Positions 40,555-49,298 of a stretch of 64,000 bases of DNA are shown piece after piece. Positions within the stretch are counted from its first letter, which is position 1; every line of letters begins with the position of its first letter. The notes under the pieces were generated by a model. It saw only the letters and a list, made by a program, of their open reading frames with translations. It was not told the DNA's origin and did no database searches. Made by a program: the position numbers and the translations under genes. Source of the DNA: Geodermatophilaceae bacterium NBWT11 (lineage in GTDB: Bacteria > Actinomycetota > Actinomycetes > Mycobacteriales > Geodermatophilaceae); contig CP043652.1 of NCBI GenBank assembly GCA_014218215.1, positions 372,001-436,000 on the forward strand, given 5' to 3'.

Positions 40555-41714
40555 CCACCGTGCTCGACACCCTGCCCGACCTCGAGCTGGCCGGCGCCGG
40601 CGCCACCTCCCGGGAGATCGCCCAGCAGCCCGACCTGTGGCGCGACGTGGCCGAGATCGTGGCCGGCCGCCGGGCTGACATCGACACCTTCTTGACCCCG
40701 CTGCTGGCCCAGCCCCGGCTGCGGGTCGTGCTCACCGGGGCCGGCACGTCGGCCTTCGCCGGTCAGGTGCTCGCCCCGGCGCTGTCCCGTCAGCTGGGCC
40801 GGGTGGTCGAGGCGGTGCCCACCACCGACCTGGTCTCCGCGCCGCGGGAGTCCTTCCCGGTCGACGTCCCCACCCTGCTGGTGTCCTTCGCCCGCTCCGG
40901 GGACAGCCCGGAGTCCGTGGCCGCCACCCGGCTGGCCGAGCAGTGCCTCACCGAGGTGCACCACCTCGTGGTCACCTGCAACGCCGACGGCCGACTGGCC
41001 CGCGACCACACCGGCGCCCCCCGCTCGCTGGTGCTGCAGATGCCCGCCGCGTCCAACGACCGCGGGTTCGCGATGACCTCCAGCTTCACCTGCATGGTGC
41101 TGGGGACGGCGCTGGCCCTGGGCGGTGACCTGCCCGGCGACGGCGTCGACCGCCTCGTGGCCGCCGGCCGGGCGGTGGTCGCCGAGGCCGGACCGGTCGT
41201 GGACGCCCTCGCCGCGGCCGGCCCCCGGTCGGTGGTCTACCTCGGCAGCGGCTCGCTCAAGGGCCTGGCCGAGGAGTCCGCGCTGAAGCTGCTGGAGCTC
41301 ACCACCGGTGCCATCACGGTCACCGCGGACAGCCCGCTGGCGTTCCGGCACGGCCCGAAGGCGGTGCTGGACGACGCCACCGTGGTCGTGGTCTACCTGT
41401 CCACCGACCGCTACACCCGCGCCTACGACCTGGACCTGGTGCGCGAGCTGCGTGCCCAGCTCGGCGCCGGGCAGGTCTACGTGGTCGACGGCGACGCCGA
41501 GGCCGACCCCGCACTGGGCGACGGGCCGCGCATCGCCGTCCCCGGGCTGGCCGGGCTCGGGGACGTCGTCCTGGCCGTCGCCGCCGCACCGGTCCCCCAG
41601 CTGATGGGCCTGGCCAGCTCGCTGGCGATCGGCCGGACGCCGGACAACCCCTTCCCCGACGGCGAGGTCAACCGCGTCGTGCAGGGCGTGACCGTCCACC
41701 CGCTCGCCGACTGA
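40551..41714 (+). CDS. agaS: SIS-domain sugar-phosphate protein (AgaS-like)
   Basis: 387 residues with two SIS domains: RVVLTGAGTSAFAGQVLAP and SFARSGDSPESVAATRLAEQ form the first, VVYLGSGSLKGLAEESALKLLELT and SPLAFRHGPKAVLDD the second (with the HGPK ligand-binding block). AgaS acts as a galactosamine-6-phosphate deaminase/isomerase making tagatose-6-phosphate; this gene fits that role by its neighbours. The ATG overlaps the previous gene's stop, so translation is coupled. Confidence 0.9.
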   Translation: MTTVLDTLPDLELAGAGATSREIAQQPDLWRDVAEIVAGRRADIDTFLTPLLAQPRLRVVLTGAGTSAFAGQVLAPALSRQLGRVVEAVPTTDLVSAPRESFPVDVPTLLVSFARSGDSPESVAATRLAEQCLTEVHHLVVTCNADGRLARDHTGAPRSLVLQMPAASNDRGFAMTSSFTCMVLGTALALGGDLPGDGVDRLVAAGRAVVAEAGPVVDALAAAGPRSVVYLGSGSLKGLAEESALKLLELTTGAITVTADSPLAFRHGPKAVLDDATVVVVYLSTDRYTRAYDLDLVRELRAQLGAGQVYVVDGDAEADPALGDGPRIAVPGLAGLGDVVLAVAAAPVPQLMGLASSLAIGRTPDNPFPDGEVNRVVQGVTVHPLAD

Positions 41715-41770
41715 CCCGCACCACCCCCACTCACCCCGGGCGACGACGACGTCGCCGGAGAGGACCCCTC

Positions 41771-42748
41771 GTGTACCTCGGCGTCGACGGCGGCGGGACC
41801 AAGACCGCGCTGTGCCTGGTGGACGGCACCGGCCGGGTGCTGGCCCGCCGGACCGCACCCTCCATCTACTACTTCGCCTCCGGCATCGAGCTGGTCGCCG
41901 AGGTGCTCACCCCGGCCGTGCGCGAGGTCTGCGCCGACGCCGGCGGCACCCCCGCCGACGTCGCGTACGCCTTCTTCGGGATGCCCGGCTACGGCGAGGC
42001 CAGCGGCGACGTGCCACTGCTGGACGCCGTCCCCTCCCGCGTGCTCGGCCACGACCGGTACCGCTGCGACAACGACATGGTCGCCGGCTGGGCCGGGTCG
42101 CTGGGTGCCGTCGACGGGGTCAACGTGATCAGCGGGACCGGCTCGATGACCTACGGCGAGCGGGCCGGCCAGGGCGCGCGGGTCGGCGGGTGGGGCGAGC
42201 TGTTCGGCGACGAGGGCTCGGCCTACTGGATCGCCCGCGAGGGCCTGGCCGCCTTCTCCCGGATGGCCGACGGCCGCGAGGAGGCCGGCCCGTTGCTCAG
42301 CGTGCTGCGCGAGCACCTGGAGCTGTCGGCCGACCTCGACCTCGTCGACGTCGTCCTCAACCGGTGGCACGGCGACCGCGGCCGGATCGCCGCGCTGTGC
42401 CGCCCGGTCGTGGCCGCCGCCGAGGCCGGTGACCGGGTGTGCGCGGCGATCGTCGAGCGGGCCGGTGCCGAGCTGGCGCTGCTGGTGTCGGCCACCCGCT
42501 TCCGGCTGGGCTGGCCGGCCGGGGAGCCGATGCCGGTCTCCTACTCCGGCGGCGCGCTGAACGCCGAGCCGCTGCTGGCCGCGTTCTCCCGCCGGCTGCA
42601 CGACCTGGGCGACCCGGTCGACCTGCGCCGCCCCCTGCTCGCCCCCGATCTCGGCGCTGCCCTGCACGCCGCCCGGCTGGCCGGACACCCGGTCGACCAG
42701 GACGCCGTCGCCCGGCTGTCCGCCCACCCCACCCCCGCAGTTGCCTGA
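41771..42748 (+). CDS. BadF/BcrA-type ATPase, probable N-acetylhexosamine kinase
   Basis: 325 residues of the actin/hexokinase fold: YLGVDGGGTKTALCLVDGTG (phosphate 1), the Asp-bearing DNDMVAGWAGSL (catalytic base region), VNVISGTGSMTYG (phosphate 2), and VSYSGGALNAEPLLAAFS (adenosine). Family members phosphorylate N-acetylglucosamine or related amino sugars in the cytosol. Inside this cluster it would replace the phosphorylation step that a PTS normally supplies. GTG start; GGAGAGGACC lies upstream. A roughly 55-base gap with a weak hairpin separates it from the SIS gene. Confidence 0.9.
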   Translation: MYLGVDGGGTKTALCLVDGTGRVLARRTAPSIYYFASGIELVAEVLTPAVREVCADAGGTPADVAYAFFGMPGYGEASGDVPLLDAVPSRVLGHDRYRCDNDMVAGWAGSLGAVDGVNVISGTGSMTYGERAGQGARVGGWGELFGDEGSAYWIAREGLAAFSRMADGREEAGPLLSVLREHLELSADLDLVDVVLNRWHGDRGRIAALCRPVVAAAEAGDRVCAAIVERAGAELALLVSATRFRLGWPAGEPMPVSYSGGALNAEPLLAAFSRRLHDLGDPVDLRRPLLAPDLGAALHAARLAGHPVDQDAVARLSAHPTPAVA

Positions 42749-42758
42749 GGAGACACCG

Positions 42759-43706
42759 ATGTCGACCACCACTGCCCGCACCGGGACCAACCGGAGCTGG
42801 ATCACCTACGCCGGACTGCTCGTGCTGTCCTGGGGGGTGTGGGGCGCGTTCTCCAGCCTGCCCACCGCCACCTACGGCTACCCCGACGAGATGGTCTACG
42901 TCATCTGGGCGTTCACCATGCTCATCCCGGCGTTCTTCGCCCTGCGCGGCAGCACCTGGGACAAGCGGCCGGTCGCGATGCGGTACGGCCTGCTCGTGGG
43001 GCTCACCGGCGCCGGCGGCCAGCTGCTGCTGTTCAAGGCCCTCACCCTCGGCCCGGCCTACATCATCTTCCCGGTCATCGCGCTGTCCCCGGCGATCACC
43101 GTGCTCATGGCCGTCGTCCTGCTGCGCGAGCGGCTGAGCCGGCTGCCGATGATCGGCGTCGGGCTGGCCCTGGTCGCCGTCGTCATGTTCAGCATCAGCT
43201 CCGGCGACGGCACCGAGGGCCGGGGCGCCTGGCTGCTCATGGCCGTCGGCGTCTGCGTCGCGTGGGGTGTGCAGGCCTACTTCATGCGCAAGGCCGCCAC
43301 CGTCGGGGTCAACGACGGCACCACCTTCGGCTGGATGACCATCAGCGGCCTGGTCCTGGTGCCCGTCGCGATCGTGATGATGGGCGGGCTGCCCTCCGGC
43401 GCCCCGTGGCAGGCCCCGACCCTGGCCGCCGGCACCCAGCTGCTCAACGCCGTCGGCGCGCTGTTCCTGGTGATGGCGCTGTCCCGCGGCAAGGCCTCGA
43501 TCGTGGCGCCGACGACCAACGCGCTGGCCCCGGTGCTGACCATCCTGCTGTCGCTGGTGATCTACCAGACGCTGCCCTCGCCGACCGCCGCGATCGGCAT
43601 CGTGCTGGCCCTCGTGGGCTCCACGCTGATGGTCTACAGCGACGAGAAGCGCGGGGAGGCGGTCACCGACGGGGCCGTCGTCCAGGACCAGGGCCTCAGG
43701 GTCTGA
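42759..43706 (+). CDS. EamA/DMT-superfamily transporter
   Basis: 315 residues with about ten membrane helices in two EamA halves (WITYAGLLVLSWGVWGAFSS opens the first half; ASIVAPTTNALAPVLTILLS closes the second). Drug/metabolite transporters of this type can import or export sugars or amino acids. The cluster has no PTS or ABC importer, so this is the only candidate for sugar uptake here, though direction is unproven. Start ATG (MSTTTARTG) with AGGAG upstream; an earlier ATG is less likely. Confidence 0.9.
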   Translation: MSTTTARTGTNRSWITYAGLLVLSWGVWGAFSSLPTATYGYPDEMVYVIWAFTMLIPAFFALRGSTWDKRPVAMRYGLLVGLTGAGGQLLLFKALTLGPAYIIFPVIALSPAITVLMAVVLLRERLSRLPMIGVGLALVAVVMFSISSGDGTEGRGAWLLMAVGVCVAWGVQAYFMRKAATVGVNDGTTFGWMTISGLVLVPVAIVMMGGLPSGAPWQAPTLAAGTQLLNAVGALFLVMALSRGKASIVAPTTNALAPVLTILLSLVIYQTLPSPTAAIGIVLALVGSTLMVYSDEKRGEAVTDGAVVQDQGLRV

Positions 43707-43711
43707 CCTCC

Positions 43712-44548
43712 GTGCCCCAGGTCTCCACCGCCGCCCTCGCCCGCGACGCACGTCGTCGCGGGCGGGGGCTCGGCGCGTTCAACGTCGTCCACCTCGAGCA
43801 GGCCCGGGCCTACGAGTCCGCCGCCCGCGAGGCCGGCGTCGGCGTCGTCCTGCAGCTGTCGGAGAACGCGGTCGCCCACCACGGTGGGCTCACCGCCTAC
43901 GCCGCCGGGGTGCTGGCGCTGGCCCGTGGCTCGGACGTGCCGGTCGCGGTGCACCTGGACCACGCCGAGGACGTCGACCTGGTCTCGGCCGCGGTCGACC
44001 TGGGCTTCAGCTCGGTGATGTACGACGGCTCGCGGCTGCCCTACGAGCAGAACCTGGCCGCCACCGCCGGGGTCGTCAGTGCCTGCCGGTCGGCCGGGGT
44101 CGACGTGGAGGCCGAGCTCGGCGAGGTCGGCGGCAAGGACGGCGCCCACCACCCCACGGCCCGCACCGACCCCGCCGAGGCGGCCGCGTTCGTCGCCGCG
44201 ACCGGGGTCGACCTGCTCGCCGTCGCCGTGGGCTCCTCGCACGCCATGGCCGACCGGGACGCCCGGCTGGACGTCGAGCTCGTCGCCCGGCTGGCCGCCG
44301 CCGTCCCGGTGCCGCTGGTGCTGCACGGCTCGTCCGGGGTGTCCGACGCCGGGCTCGTCGCCGCCGTCGCGGCCGGGATCGTGAAGGTCAACGTGGCCAC
44401 CCACCTCAACCGGGTCTTCACCGCCGAGGTCCGCCGGGTGCTCGCCGCCGAGCCCACCCTGGTCGACACCCGCCGCTGGACCACCGCCGGTGCCCGCGCC
44501 GCCGGCGCCGAGGCCCAGCGCCTCCTCGAGCTCTACCGCACCGCCTGA
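43712..44548 (+). CDS. Class II aldolase, fructose/tagatose-bisphosphate type
   Basis: 278 residues from GTG (VPQVSTAALARDARRRGRGL). Metal-dependent class II aldolase motifs: FNVVHLEQARAYESAAREA, VAVHLDHAEDVDLV (zinc His and nearby Asp), VDVEAELGEVGGKDG (catalytic region), AVAVGSSHAM (second metal His), and VLHGSSGVSDAG (third His). It should split ketose-1,6-bisphosphate into dihydroxyacetone phosphate and glyceraldehyde-3-phosphate. With the GatZ-type protein at the front of the cluster it forms the tagatose-bisphosphate aldolase pair. It starts four bases after the transporter's stop. Confidence 0.9.
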   Translation: MPQVSTAALARDARRRGRGLGAFNVVHLEQARAYESAAREAGVGVVLQLSENAVAHHGGLTAYAAGVLALARGSDVPVAVHLDHAEDVDLVSAAVDLGFSSVMYDGSRLPYEQNLAATAGVVSACRSAGVDVEAELGEVGGKDGAHHPTARTDPAEAAAFVAATGVDLLAVAVGSSHAMADRDARLDVELVARLAAAVPVPLVLHGSSGVSDAGLVAAVAAGIVKVNVATHLNRVFTAEVRRVLAAEPTLVDTRRWTTAGARAAGAEAQRLLELYRTA

Positions 44549-44558
44549 GCCGCCTCGG

Positions 44559-47291
44559 TCAGGACCAGCGGGGGTCGGGGGGCAGGCGGGGGTTGAGCAG
44601 GTGCGCGACCAGCGCGGTCCAGCCGGTCTGGTGGGTGGCGCCCAGTCCTTCGCCGGTGTCGCCGTCGAAGAACTCGCTGAAGGTGGGGTGCACCGACCAC
44701 AGCGGGGAGTCCGAGGACTCGATCCGGTCGCCGTCGGCCGGGCGCTTGCCGTCGACGGGGCGGAACAGCGCGGTCAACCCGTTGTCGATGAGGTCCGCGG
44801 CGTCGACCAGGGTGCAGTGGTTGCCCGAACCGGTGGGCAGCTCGATGGTGAACGAGTCGCCGTAGTGCCGGCCCAGGGTGCGCAGCTTGTCCGCCAGCAG
44901 CACGTTCACCGGGAACCACACCGGCCCGCGCCAGTTGGAGTTGCCGCCGAACAGCGCGGTACGCGACTCCCCCGGCTCGTACTCGATCCGGGCGTCCCGG
45001 CCGCCGACCTTGGCGATCACCTCACCGGTGGACTTCGACAGCGAGCGGATGCCGAACGGGGAGAGGAACTCCTCGGTGTCGAACATCCGGGTGAGGATGC
45101 GCTCGAGCCGGTCCTTGTCCACCAGCGAGAGCAGCATCTTGCGACCCTCGGGGGCCGACCGGCTGCGCAACGGCGTCACCAGCTCGGGACGACGACGCTG
45201 CAGCCAGCGCAGCCGCTCGGTGACGTCGGGGACCTCCTGGGTGATCCAGTGCGGCACGTCGGTGACGCCGAGGATCGGCAGCAGGCCGACCATCGAGCGC
45301 ACCCGCATCGGCTGCGGGGTGCCGTCGGGGGCGACGAGGACGTCGTAGAAGAAGCCGTCCTCCTCGTCCCACAGCGACACCTCGTGCGAGCCGAAGGCGT
45401 TCATCGCCTCGGCGATGGACAAGAAGTGCTCGAGGAACTTGGTGGCGGTGCCGTCCCAGGCCTTGTCGTACCGGGACAGCTCCAGGGCGATCTTGAACAT
45501 CTGCTGGCAGTAGAACGCCATCCAGCTCGTCGCGTCGGACTGCTCCAGCCGGTAGCCCGGGGGCAGCGGCGCGGAGCGGTCGAACAGCGCGATGTTGTCC
45601 ATCCCGAGGAAGCCGCCCTCGAAGACGTTGGACCCGTCGGCGTCCTTGCGGTTGACCCACCAGGAGAAGTTCAGCAGCAGCTTGGTGAACACCCGGATGA
45701 GGAACTCGCGGTCGCGGTAGCCGTCGATCCGGTAGACGTGCCAGGCGGCCCAGGCGTGCACCGGCGGGTTGACGTCGCCGAAGGCCCACTCGTAGGCCGG
45801 CAGCTGGCCGTTGGGGTGCATCGCCCACTCGCGGCACATCAGCACGAGCTGTTCCTTGGCGAAGTCGGGGTCGACGTGGGCCAGCGGGATGGTGTGGAAG
45901 GCGGTGTCCCAGGCGGCGAACCAGGGGTACTCCCACTCGTCGGGCATGGAGATGACGTCGGCCAACGCGACGTGCCGCCACGTGGTGTTGCGCCGTCCCT
46001 TCTTCGACCGGTCGGCCGGGGCGGGGACGTCGGGGTCGCCGTCGAGCCACTGGCTGACGTCGAAGCGGTACAGCTGCTTGGTCCACAGCAGGCCGGCGTA
46101 GGCGCGGCGGGCCACGTGCCGGTCGTCGGCGGACAGGCCGGGGTGGATGACGGTGTCGTAGAAGTCGTCGGCCTCGGCCTTGCGCTGGGTGAAGACCTGG
46201 TCGAACTCCGGCCCGAACATGCCGTCGACCGGCTCGGCCTGGGTCAGCCGGAGCTTGACGGTGACGGTCTCGCCCGGCTGGACGGCGTCCCACTGGTACC
46301 AGAACGCGGCCTTCGTGCCGGAGTCGGCGGGGTTGATCGCGGACTTGTCGCCGTGGACGACCCGGCGGTTGATCCCGTCCTTGGGGTACTTCGAGGCGTT
46401 GCGGCGGTCGCCGAACAGCCGGACGGAGTCGGTCTCGTTGTCGCAGCACAGCACCTGCGGGTCGCCCTCGGCGGCGAGCACGTAGCGGCCGAGGAACCCG
46501 TGCTCGGCCTCGACGGCCTCCAGCCCGGACGCCGTCAGCGTGGGGGCGAGCAGCTGGGTGAGGTGGCCCTGGCGCTTGTCCCCGCCCCAGGACCAGGTGT
46601 TGCGGAACCAGACCTGCGGCAGCAGGTGCAGCGGGGCGGCGTCCGGCCCGTGGTTGGTGGCGCTGACGGTGATGCAGACGTCGTCCGGTGAGGCCTTGGC
46701 GTAGCTGACCTGGACGTCGAAGAACCGGTCCTCGTCGAGCACGCCGGTGTCGGACAGCTCGTACTCCCGCTCCATGCGCGAGCGCTTGCGGTTCTCCTCG
46801 CGGAGCTTCGCGTAGGGGTACTCGGCCTGCGGGTAGCGGTAGAGCCACTGCACCCAGGAGTGCGTGGGGGTGCCGTCGACGGCCCACCAGTGCTCCTTGG
46901 CGTCCTCGCCGTGGTTGCCCTCGTCGTTGGTCAGCCCGAACAGCCGCTCCTTGAGGATCGGGTCCTTGCCGTTCCACAGCGCGACGGAGAAGTTGAGGAA
47001 CCCGTAGCGGTCGCAGAACCCGCCCAGCCCGTCCTCGCCCCAGCGGTAGGCGCGGGCCACGGCGTGGTCGAAGGGGAACCCGGCCCAGGCGTCGCCGTCG
47101 GCGGAGTAGTCCTCGCGGACGGTGCCCCACTGCCGGCCGGCGAGGTAGGGGCCCCAGTGCCGCCAGGGCGCGTTCATGTCGGCGGACTCGGCCAGCCGCG
47201 CGTGCTCGGCGCTGCGGGGCGCGACGGCGTCCTGCGGGCCCGGTGGCGGGGCCACGGGGACGTCGGCGGGCTTCGGGGTTCGGGCAGACAC
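44559..47291 (-). CDS. Glycoside hydrolase of the GH63-like family (MGH1-type glucosidase)
   Basis: 910 residues, cytosolic, with no signal peptide. The N-terminal half is a beta-sandwich (NFSVALWNGKDPILKERLFG, then VCITVSATNHGPDAAPLHLL), and the C-terminal half is the (alpha/alpha)6 barrel: MPDEWEYPWFAAWDTAFHTI, NGQLPAYEWAFGDVNPPVHA, EGGFLGMDNIALFD, and WRGPVWFPVNVLLADKL. The Asp in AAWD and the Glu in the EWAFGD region are expected catalytic acids for an inverting alpha-glucosidase or glucosylglycerate-type hydrolase. GTG start; an ATG 38 codons later (MNAPWRHWG) is an alternative. A Pro-rich, probably disordered start favours the later one slightly. Confidence 0.88.
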   Translation of the reverse strand: MSARTPKPADVPVAPPPGPQDAVAPRSAEHARLAESADMNAPWRHWGPYLAGRQWGTVREDYSADGDAWAGFPFDHAVARAYRWGEDGLGGFCDRYGFLNFSVALWNGKDPILKERLFGLTNDEGNHGEDAKEHWWAVDGTPTHSWVQWLYRYPQAEYPYAKLREENRKRSRMEREYELSDTGVLDEDRFFDVQVSYAKASPDDVCITVSATNHGPDAAPLHLLPQVWFRNTWSWGGDKRQGHLTQLLAPTLTASGLEAVEAEHGFLGRYVLAAEGDPQVLCCDNETDSVRLFGDRRNASKYPKDGINRRVVHGDKSAINPADSGTKAAFWYQWDAVQPGETVTVKLRLTQAEPVDGMFGPEFDQVFTQRKAEADDFYDTVIHPGLSADDRHVARRAYAGLLWTKQLYRFDVSQWLDGDPDVPAPADRSKKGRRNTTWRHVALADVISMPDEWEYPWFAAWDTAFHTIPLAHVDPDFAKEQLVLMCREWAMHPNGQLPAYEWAFGDVNPPVHAWAAWHVYRIDGYRDREFLIRVFTKLLLNFSWWVNRKDADGSNVFEGGFLGMDNIALFDRSAPLPPGYRLEQSDATSWMAFYCQQMFKIALELSRYDKAWDGTATKFLEHFLSIAEAMNAFGSHEVSLWDEEDGFFYDVLVAPDGTPQPMRVRSMVGLLPILGVTDVPHWITQEVPDVTERLRWLQRRRPELVTPLRSRSAPEGRKMLLSLVDKDRLERILTRMFDTEEFLSPFGIRSLSKSTGEVIAKVGGRDARIEYEPGESRTALFGGNSNWRGPVWFPVNVLLADKLRTLGRHYGDSFTIELPTGSGNHCTLVDAADLIDNGLTALFRPVDGKRPADGDRIESSDSPLWSVHPTFSEFFDGDTGEGLGATHQTGWTALVAHLLNPRLPPDPRWS

Positions 47292-47372
47292 GCCGACACG
47301 GTGTCACGCCGGTGTGTCGGTCTCGTAGACGCCGGGCGGGAAGCGGGCGACGTCACGCCTAGGGTCGGCGTC

Positions 47373-47900
47373 GTGCGCGCACCCCTGACACACGAAGACG
47401 TCGAAGAGCTCGAGGGGCACCGCTCCCCCGACGAGCACCGGGTGCTGGCCGAGAAGCTGCTGGCCTGGGCCGAGGAGGTGCACCCCGACGACGAGCCGAC
47501 GACGGCGGAACTGCTCTCGGCGGCGGGCTGGCAGCACGACCTCGCCGGGGACACCGACGGCGCGCTGGCGGTGTTCCGGCGGGCGCTGGCCGCGGACGGG
47601 GTGACGTACCCCGACGTCCGGGTGCCGATGGTCGCGGTGCTGCTGGCCGCCGGGCGGACCGAGGAGGCGGCGGGCGCCGCGGACGAGCTGCGCCGCAGCA
47701 GCCCCGGCGTCGGGGACTGCGCGATGGCGGCGGAGGTCTACGAGCTGGCCGGGGACCTGCCCCAGGCGCACCGCTGGACGGCGATCGGGATGACCCGCGC
47801 GGCGCTGCTGGCCGACGACGAGCTGGACGAGCAGGAGCTGGCCCGGCTCACGAGCGTGCGCAGCCGGGTGCGGCTGGCGCTGGGGATGCCGACCGACTGA
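47373..47900 (+). CDS. TPR-like helical repeat protein, 175 aa
   Basis: GTG start (VRAPLTHEDVEELEGHR) seven bases after TAGGGT (47360-47365), so leaderless. About three TPR-like helix pairs follow: LLSAAGWQHDLAGDTDGALAVFRRALAAD, VPMVAVLLAAGRTEEAAGAADELRRSSPGV, and CAMAAEVYELAGDLPQAHRWTAIGMTR. It probably serves as a protein-binding scaffold. Divergent from the glycosidase across about 80 bases that include a GACAC-G-GTGTC inverted repeat. A strong hairpin follows. Confidence 0.8.
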   Translation: MRAPLTHEDVEELEGHRSPDEHRVLAEKLLAWAEEVHPDDEPTTAELLSAAGWQHDLAGDTDGALAVFRRALAADGVTYPDVRVPMVAVLLAAGRTEEAAGAADELRRSSPGVGDCAMAAEVYELAGDLPQAHRWTAIGMTRAALLADDELDEQELARLTSVRSRVRLALGMPTD

Positions 47901-47907
47901 GCGGTGT

Positions 47908-47932
47908 GCGGCCCCGCACGGGGCGGGGCCGC
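47908..47932. terminator. Bidirectional GC-rich terminator hairpin
   Basis: GCGGCCCCGC (47908-47917) and GCGGGGCCGC (47923-47932) form a perfect 10-bp stem with a five-base loop, between the convergent stops of the TPR-like gene and the lysine-rich mini-gene. Confidence 0.8.
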
Positions 47933-47940
47933 GACGGCCA

Positions 47941-48084
47941 CTACTTCTTCTTGGCCTTGGCCTTCTTGCCCTTGGCCTTCACCTTGAGCTGCTTGGCCTT
48001 CGCCTTGAGCTTGTCGGTGGCCTTGTCGACCTTCTTGCCCGCCTTCTTGCCGGCCTTGCTCTTGTCCTTCTTGTCCTTGGCCAT
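47941..48084 (-). CDS. Lysine-rich mini-protein, 47 aa
   Basis: ATG start (MAKDKKDKSKAGKKAGKKVD) with GAGAGGA nine bases upstream. The 47-residue product has 23 lysines, all coded AAG, no arginine, and otherwise mostly Ala, Gly and Asp. It resembles the C-terminal tails of histone H1-like or HupB-type DNA-binding proteins. The uniform AAG choice in GC-rich DNA and the good ribosome site support true translation. It probably binds DNA, RNA or polyphosphate nonspecifically; this is inference from composition. Confidence 0.72.
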   Translation of the reverse strand: MAKDKKDKSKAGKKAGKKVDKATDKLKAKAKQLKVKAKGKKAKAKKK

Positions 48085-48191
48085 GCCGGGGTCCTCTCCC
48101 TGGATCGCGCTCCGGTGCGGAGTTCACCAGGAGTTCTACCAAACGGCCTTACACCGTCAGCCTGGCGATCGAGCCCACCTCCACCCCTCGT

Positions 48192-48263
48192 GGTGATCAT
48201 GGGGTTGTTGCCAGGGACGCGCCGAACGCCCGCGCGTCCACCGGCGAGGACCCCATGATCAAC
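48192..48263. repeat. 72-nt inverted repeat with a TGATCATGGGGT core
   Basis: Left arm 48192-48221 and right arm 48233-48263 are imperfect inverted copies of about 30 nt. The first 12 bases after the edge (TGATCATGGGGT) and the ACGCG end match perfectly, with scattered differences between. The short GC-rich loop is about 11 nt. It lies between the matrixin-type gene's stop and the lysine-rich gene's start, 107 bases from the latter. Both size and structure are like a mobile non-coding (REP/MITE-type) element; it may also act as a terminator. Confidence 0.7.
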
Positions 48264-48275
48264 CGCCAGGAGGCG

Positions 48276-49241
48276 TCAGAGCTGGGGCACGCACTCCCCT
48301 GCGCCCAGGCGGGCGAGGCCGGCGAGGTCGCCCTCGGCGAAGTCGAGCAGGCCGCCCCGGGTGGTGGCGTACATGAGCTGCTGGGTGTCCCAGACGTGCT
48401 GCAGGCCGACGACGTGGCCCAGCTCGTGCAGCAGGATCGAGCGGGCGATCGCCGCGCCCCGGTCGGTCTCGACGAGCGAGGCGAACTCGGGGCCGTCGAG
48501 GGTGACGTTGCCGCTGACGTAGACCCGGGTGCCGTCGGCCGGCGCCGCCCAGGCGCTGCCGCCCAGGCCGGCGACGTCCCCGGCCAGCGCCGGCAGCTGC
48601 TCGGGGGTGCGCCAGCCGACCAGCACCGGCGCCCAGCGGTCGCCGTACCGGTCGGGCTGGAAGACCGGGCGGGCATCGCTGGGCAGCTCGTCGGTGACGC
48701 CCTCGAAGCGGAACTGCAGCCCGGTGGTGTCCTGCATCCGCACCAGCGCGTCCTGCACCATCGCCTCCGCGCCGACCGGGGCGCCGTCCAGGTTGACCAC
48801 CACGTCGACCGGCCGGCAGGGGTCGTAGGCGACCGGGGTGGTGTCGTCGGCCTGCAGGGTGACGAAGGCGAAGGAGTCGCTGTCGGGTGCCTCGGGCGGG
48901 GCGCCGAGCGGCGCGTCCGCGGCGCCGACGCCGGGGGTCGGGAAGTCGCTGGGGGCCGCCGGCTGCTCGGTGACGGCCTCGGGGGCGGCGGTCGGCGGCG
49001 CCGTCACCGTCGACCGGTCGTAGAGCACCACCCCGGTGACGACGGCGACGAGCACGACCAGCGCAAGCACGGTCCGACCGCGACGCCGTTTCCTGGGCGG
49101 CAGCGGGAGGGGCTCGTCTGCGAACCAGTCGCGGCCGGTGACCCCCATCGGGACCCGGCCCTCGGCCTCGTCGAGCACCCACTGCGGCACGCGCCCGGAC
49201 GCCGAGACACGCAGCGGCTGCGTGCTGTCGTGCTCGGTCAC
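48276..49241 (-). CDS. Membrane-anchored matrixin-like metalloprotease
   Basis: 321 residues. One transmembrane helix (about 57-75, TVLALVVLVAVVTGVVLY) follows an Arg/Lys-rich cytosolic stretch, giving an N-in/C-out anchor. A Pro/Ala linker leads to the catalytic domain with the full zinc motif HELGHVVGLQH at 272-282 (HExxHxxGxxH) and a Met-turn in QQLMYATT. That is the metzincin/matrixin layout. It should cut proteins outside the membrane. Target unknown. The GTG start follows GGGAGCAGCAG. Confidence 0.88.
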   Translation of the reverse strand: MTEHDSTQPLRVSASGRVPQWVLDEAEGRVPMGVTGRDWFADEPLPLPPRKRRRGRTVLALVVLVAVVTGVVLYDRSTVTAPPTAAPEAVTEQPAAPSDFPTPGVGAADAPLGAPPEAPDSDSFAFVTLQADDTTPVAYDPCRPVDVVVNLDGAPVGAEAMVQDALVRMQDTTGLQFRFEGVTDELPSDARPVFQPDRYGDRWAPVLVGWRTPEQLPALAGDVAGLGGSAWAAPADGTRVYVSGNVTLDGPEFASLVETDRGAAIARSILLHELGHVVGLQHVWDTQQLMYATTRGGLLDFAEGDLAGLARLGAGECVPQL

Positions 49242-49298
49242 TGCTGCTCCCGTCCCCCGTGAGCCCTCAGTGTCCCGGATGCACCGCAGGAGCTGCGG

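Noticed and set aside
47293-47320. GACAC-G-GTGTC and CCGACAC/GTGTCGG repeats between the glycosidase and TPR-like genes as a defined operator
   Set aside because: Short arms in GC-rich DNA and no nearby regulator; noted only as a possibility.
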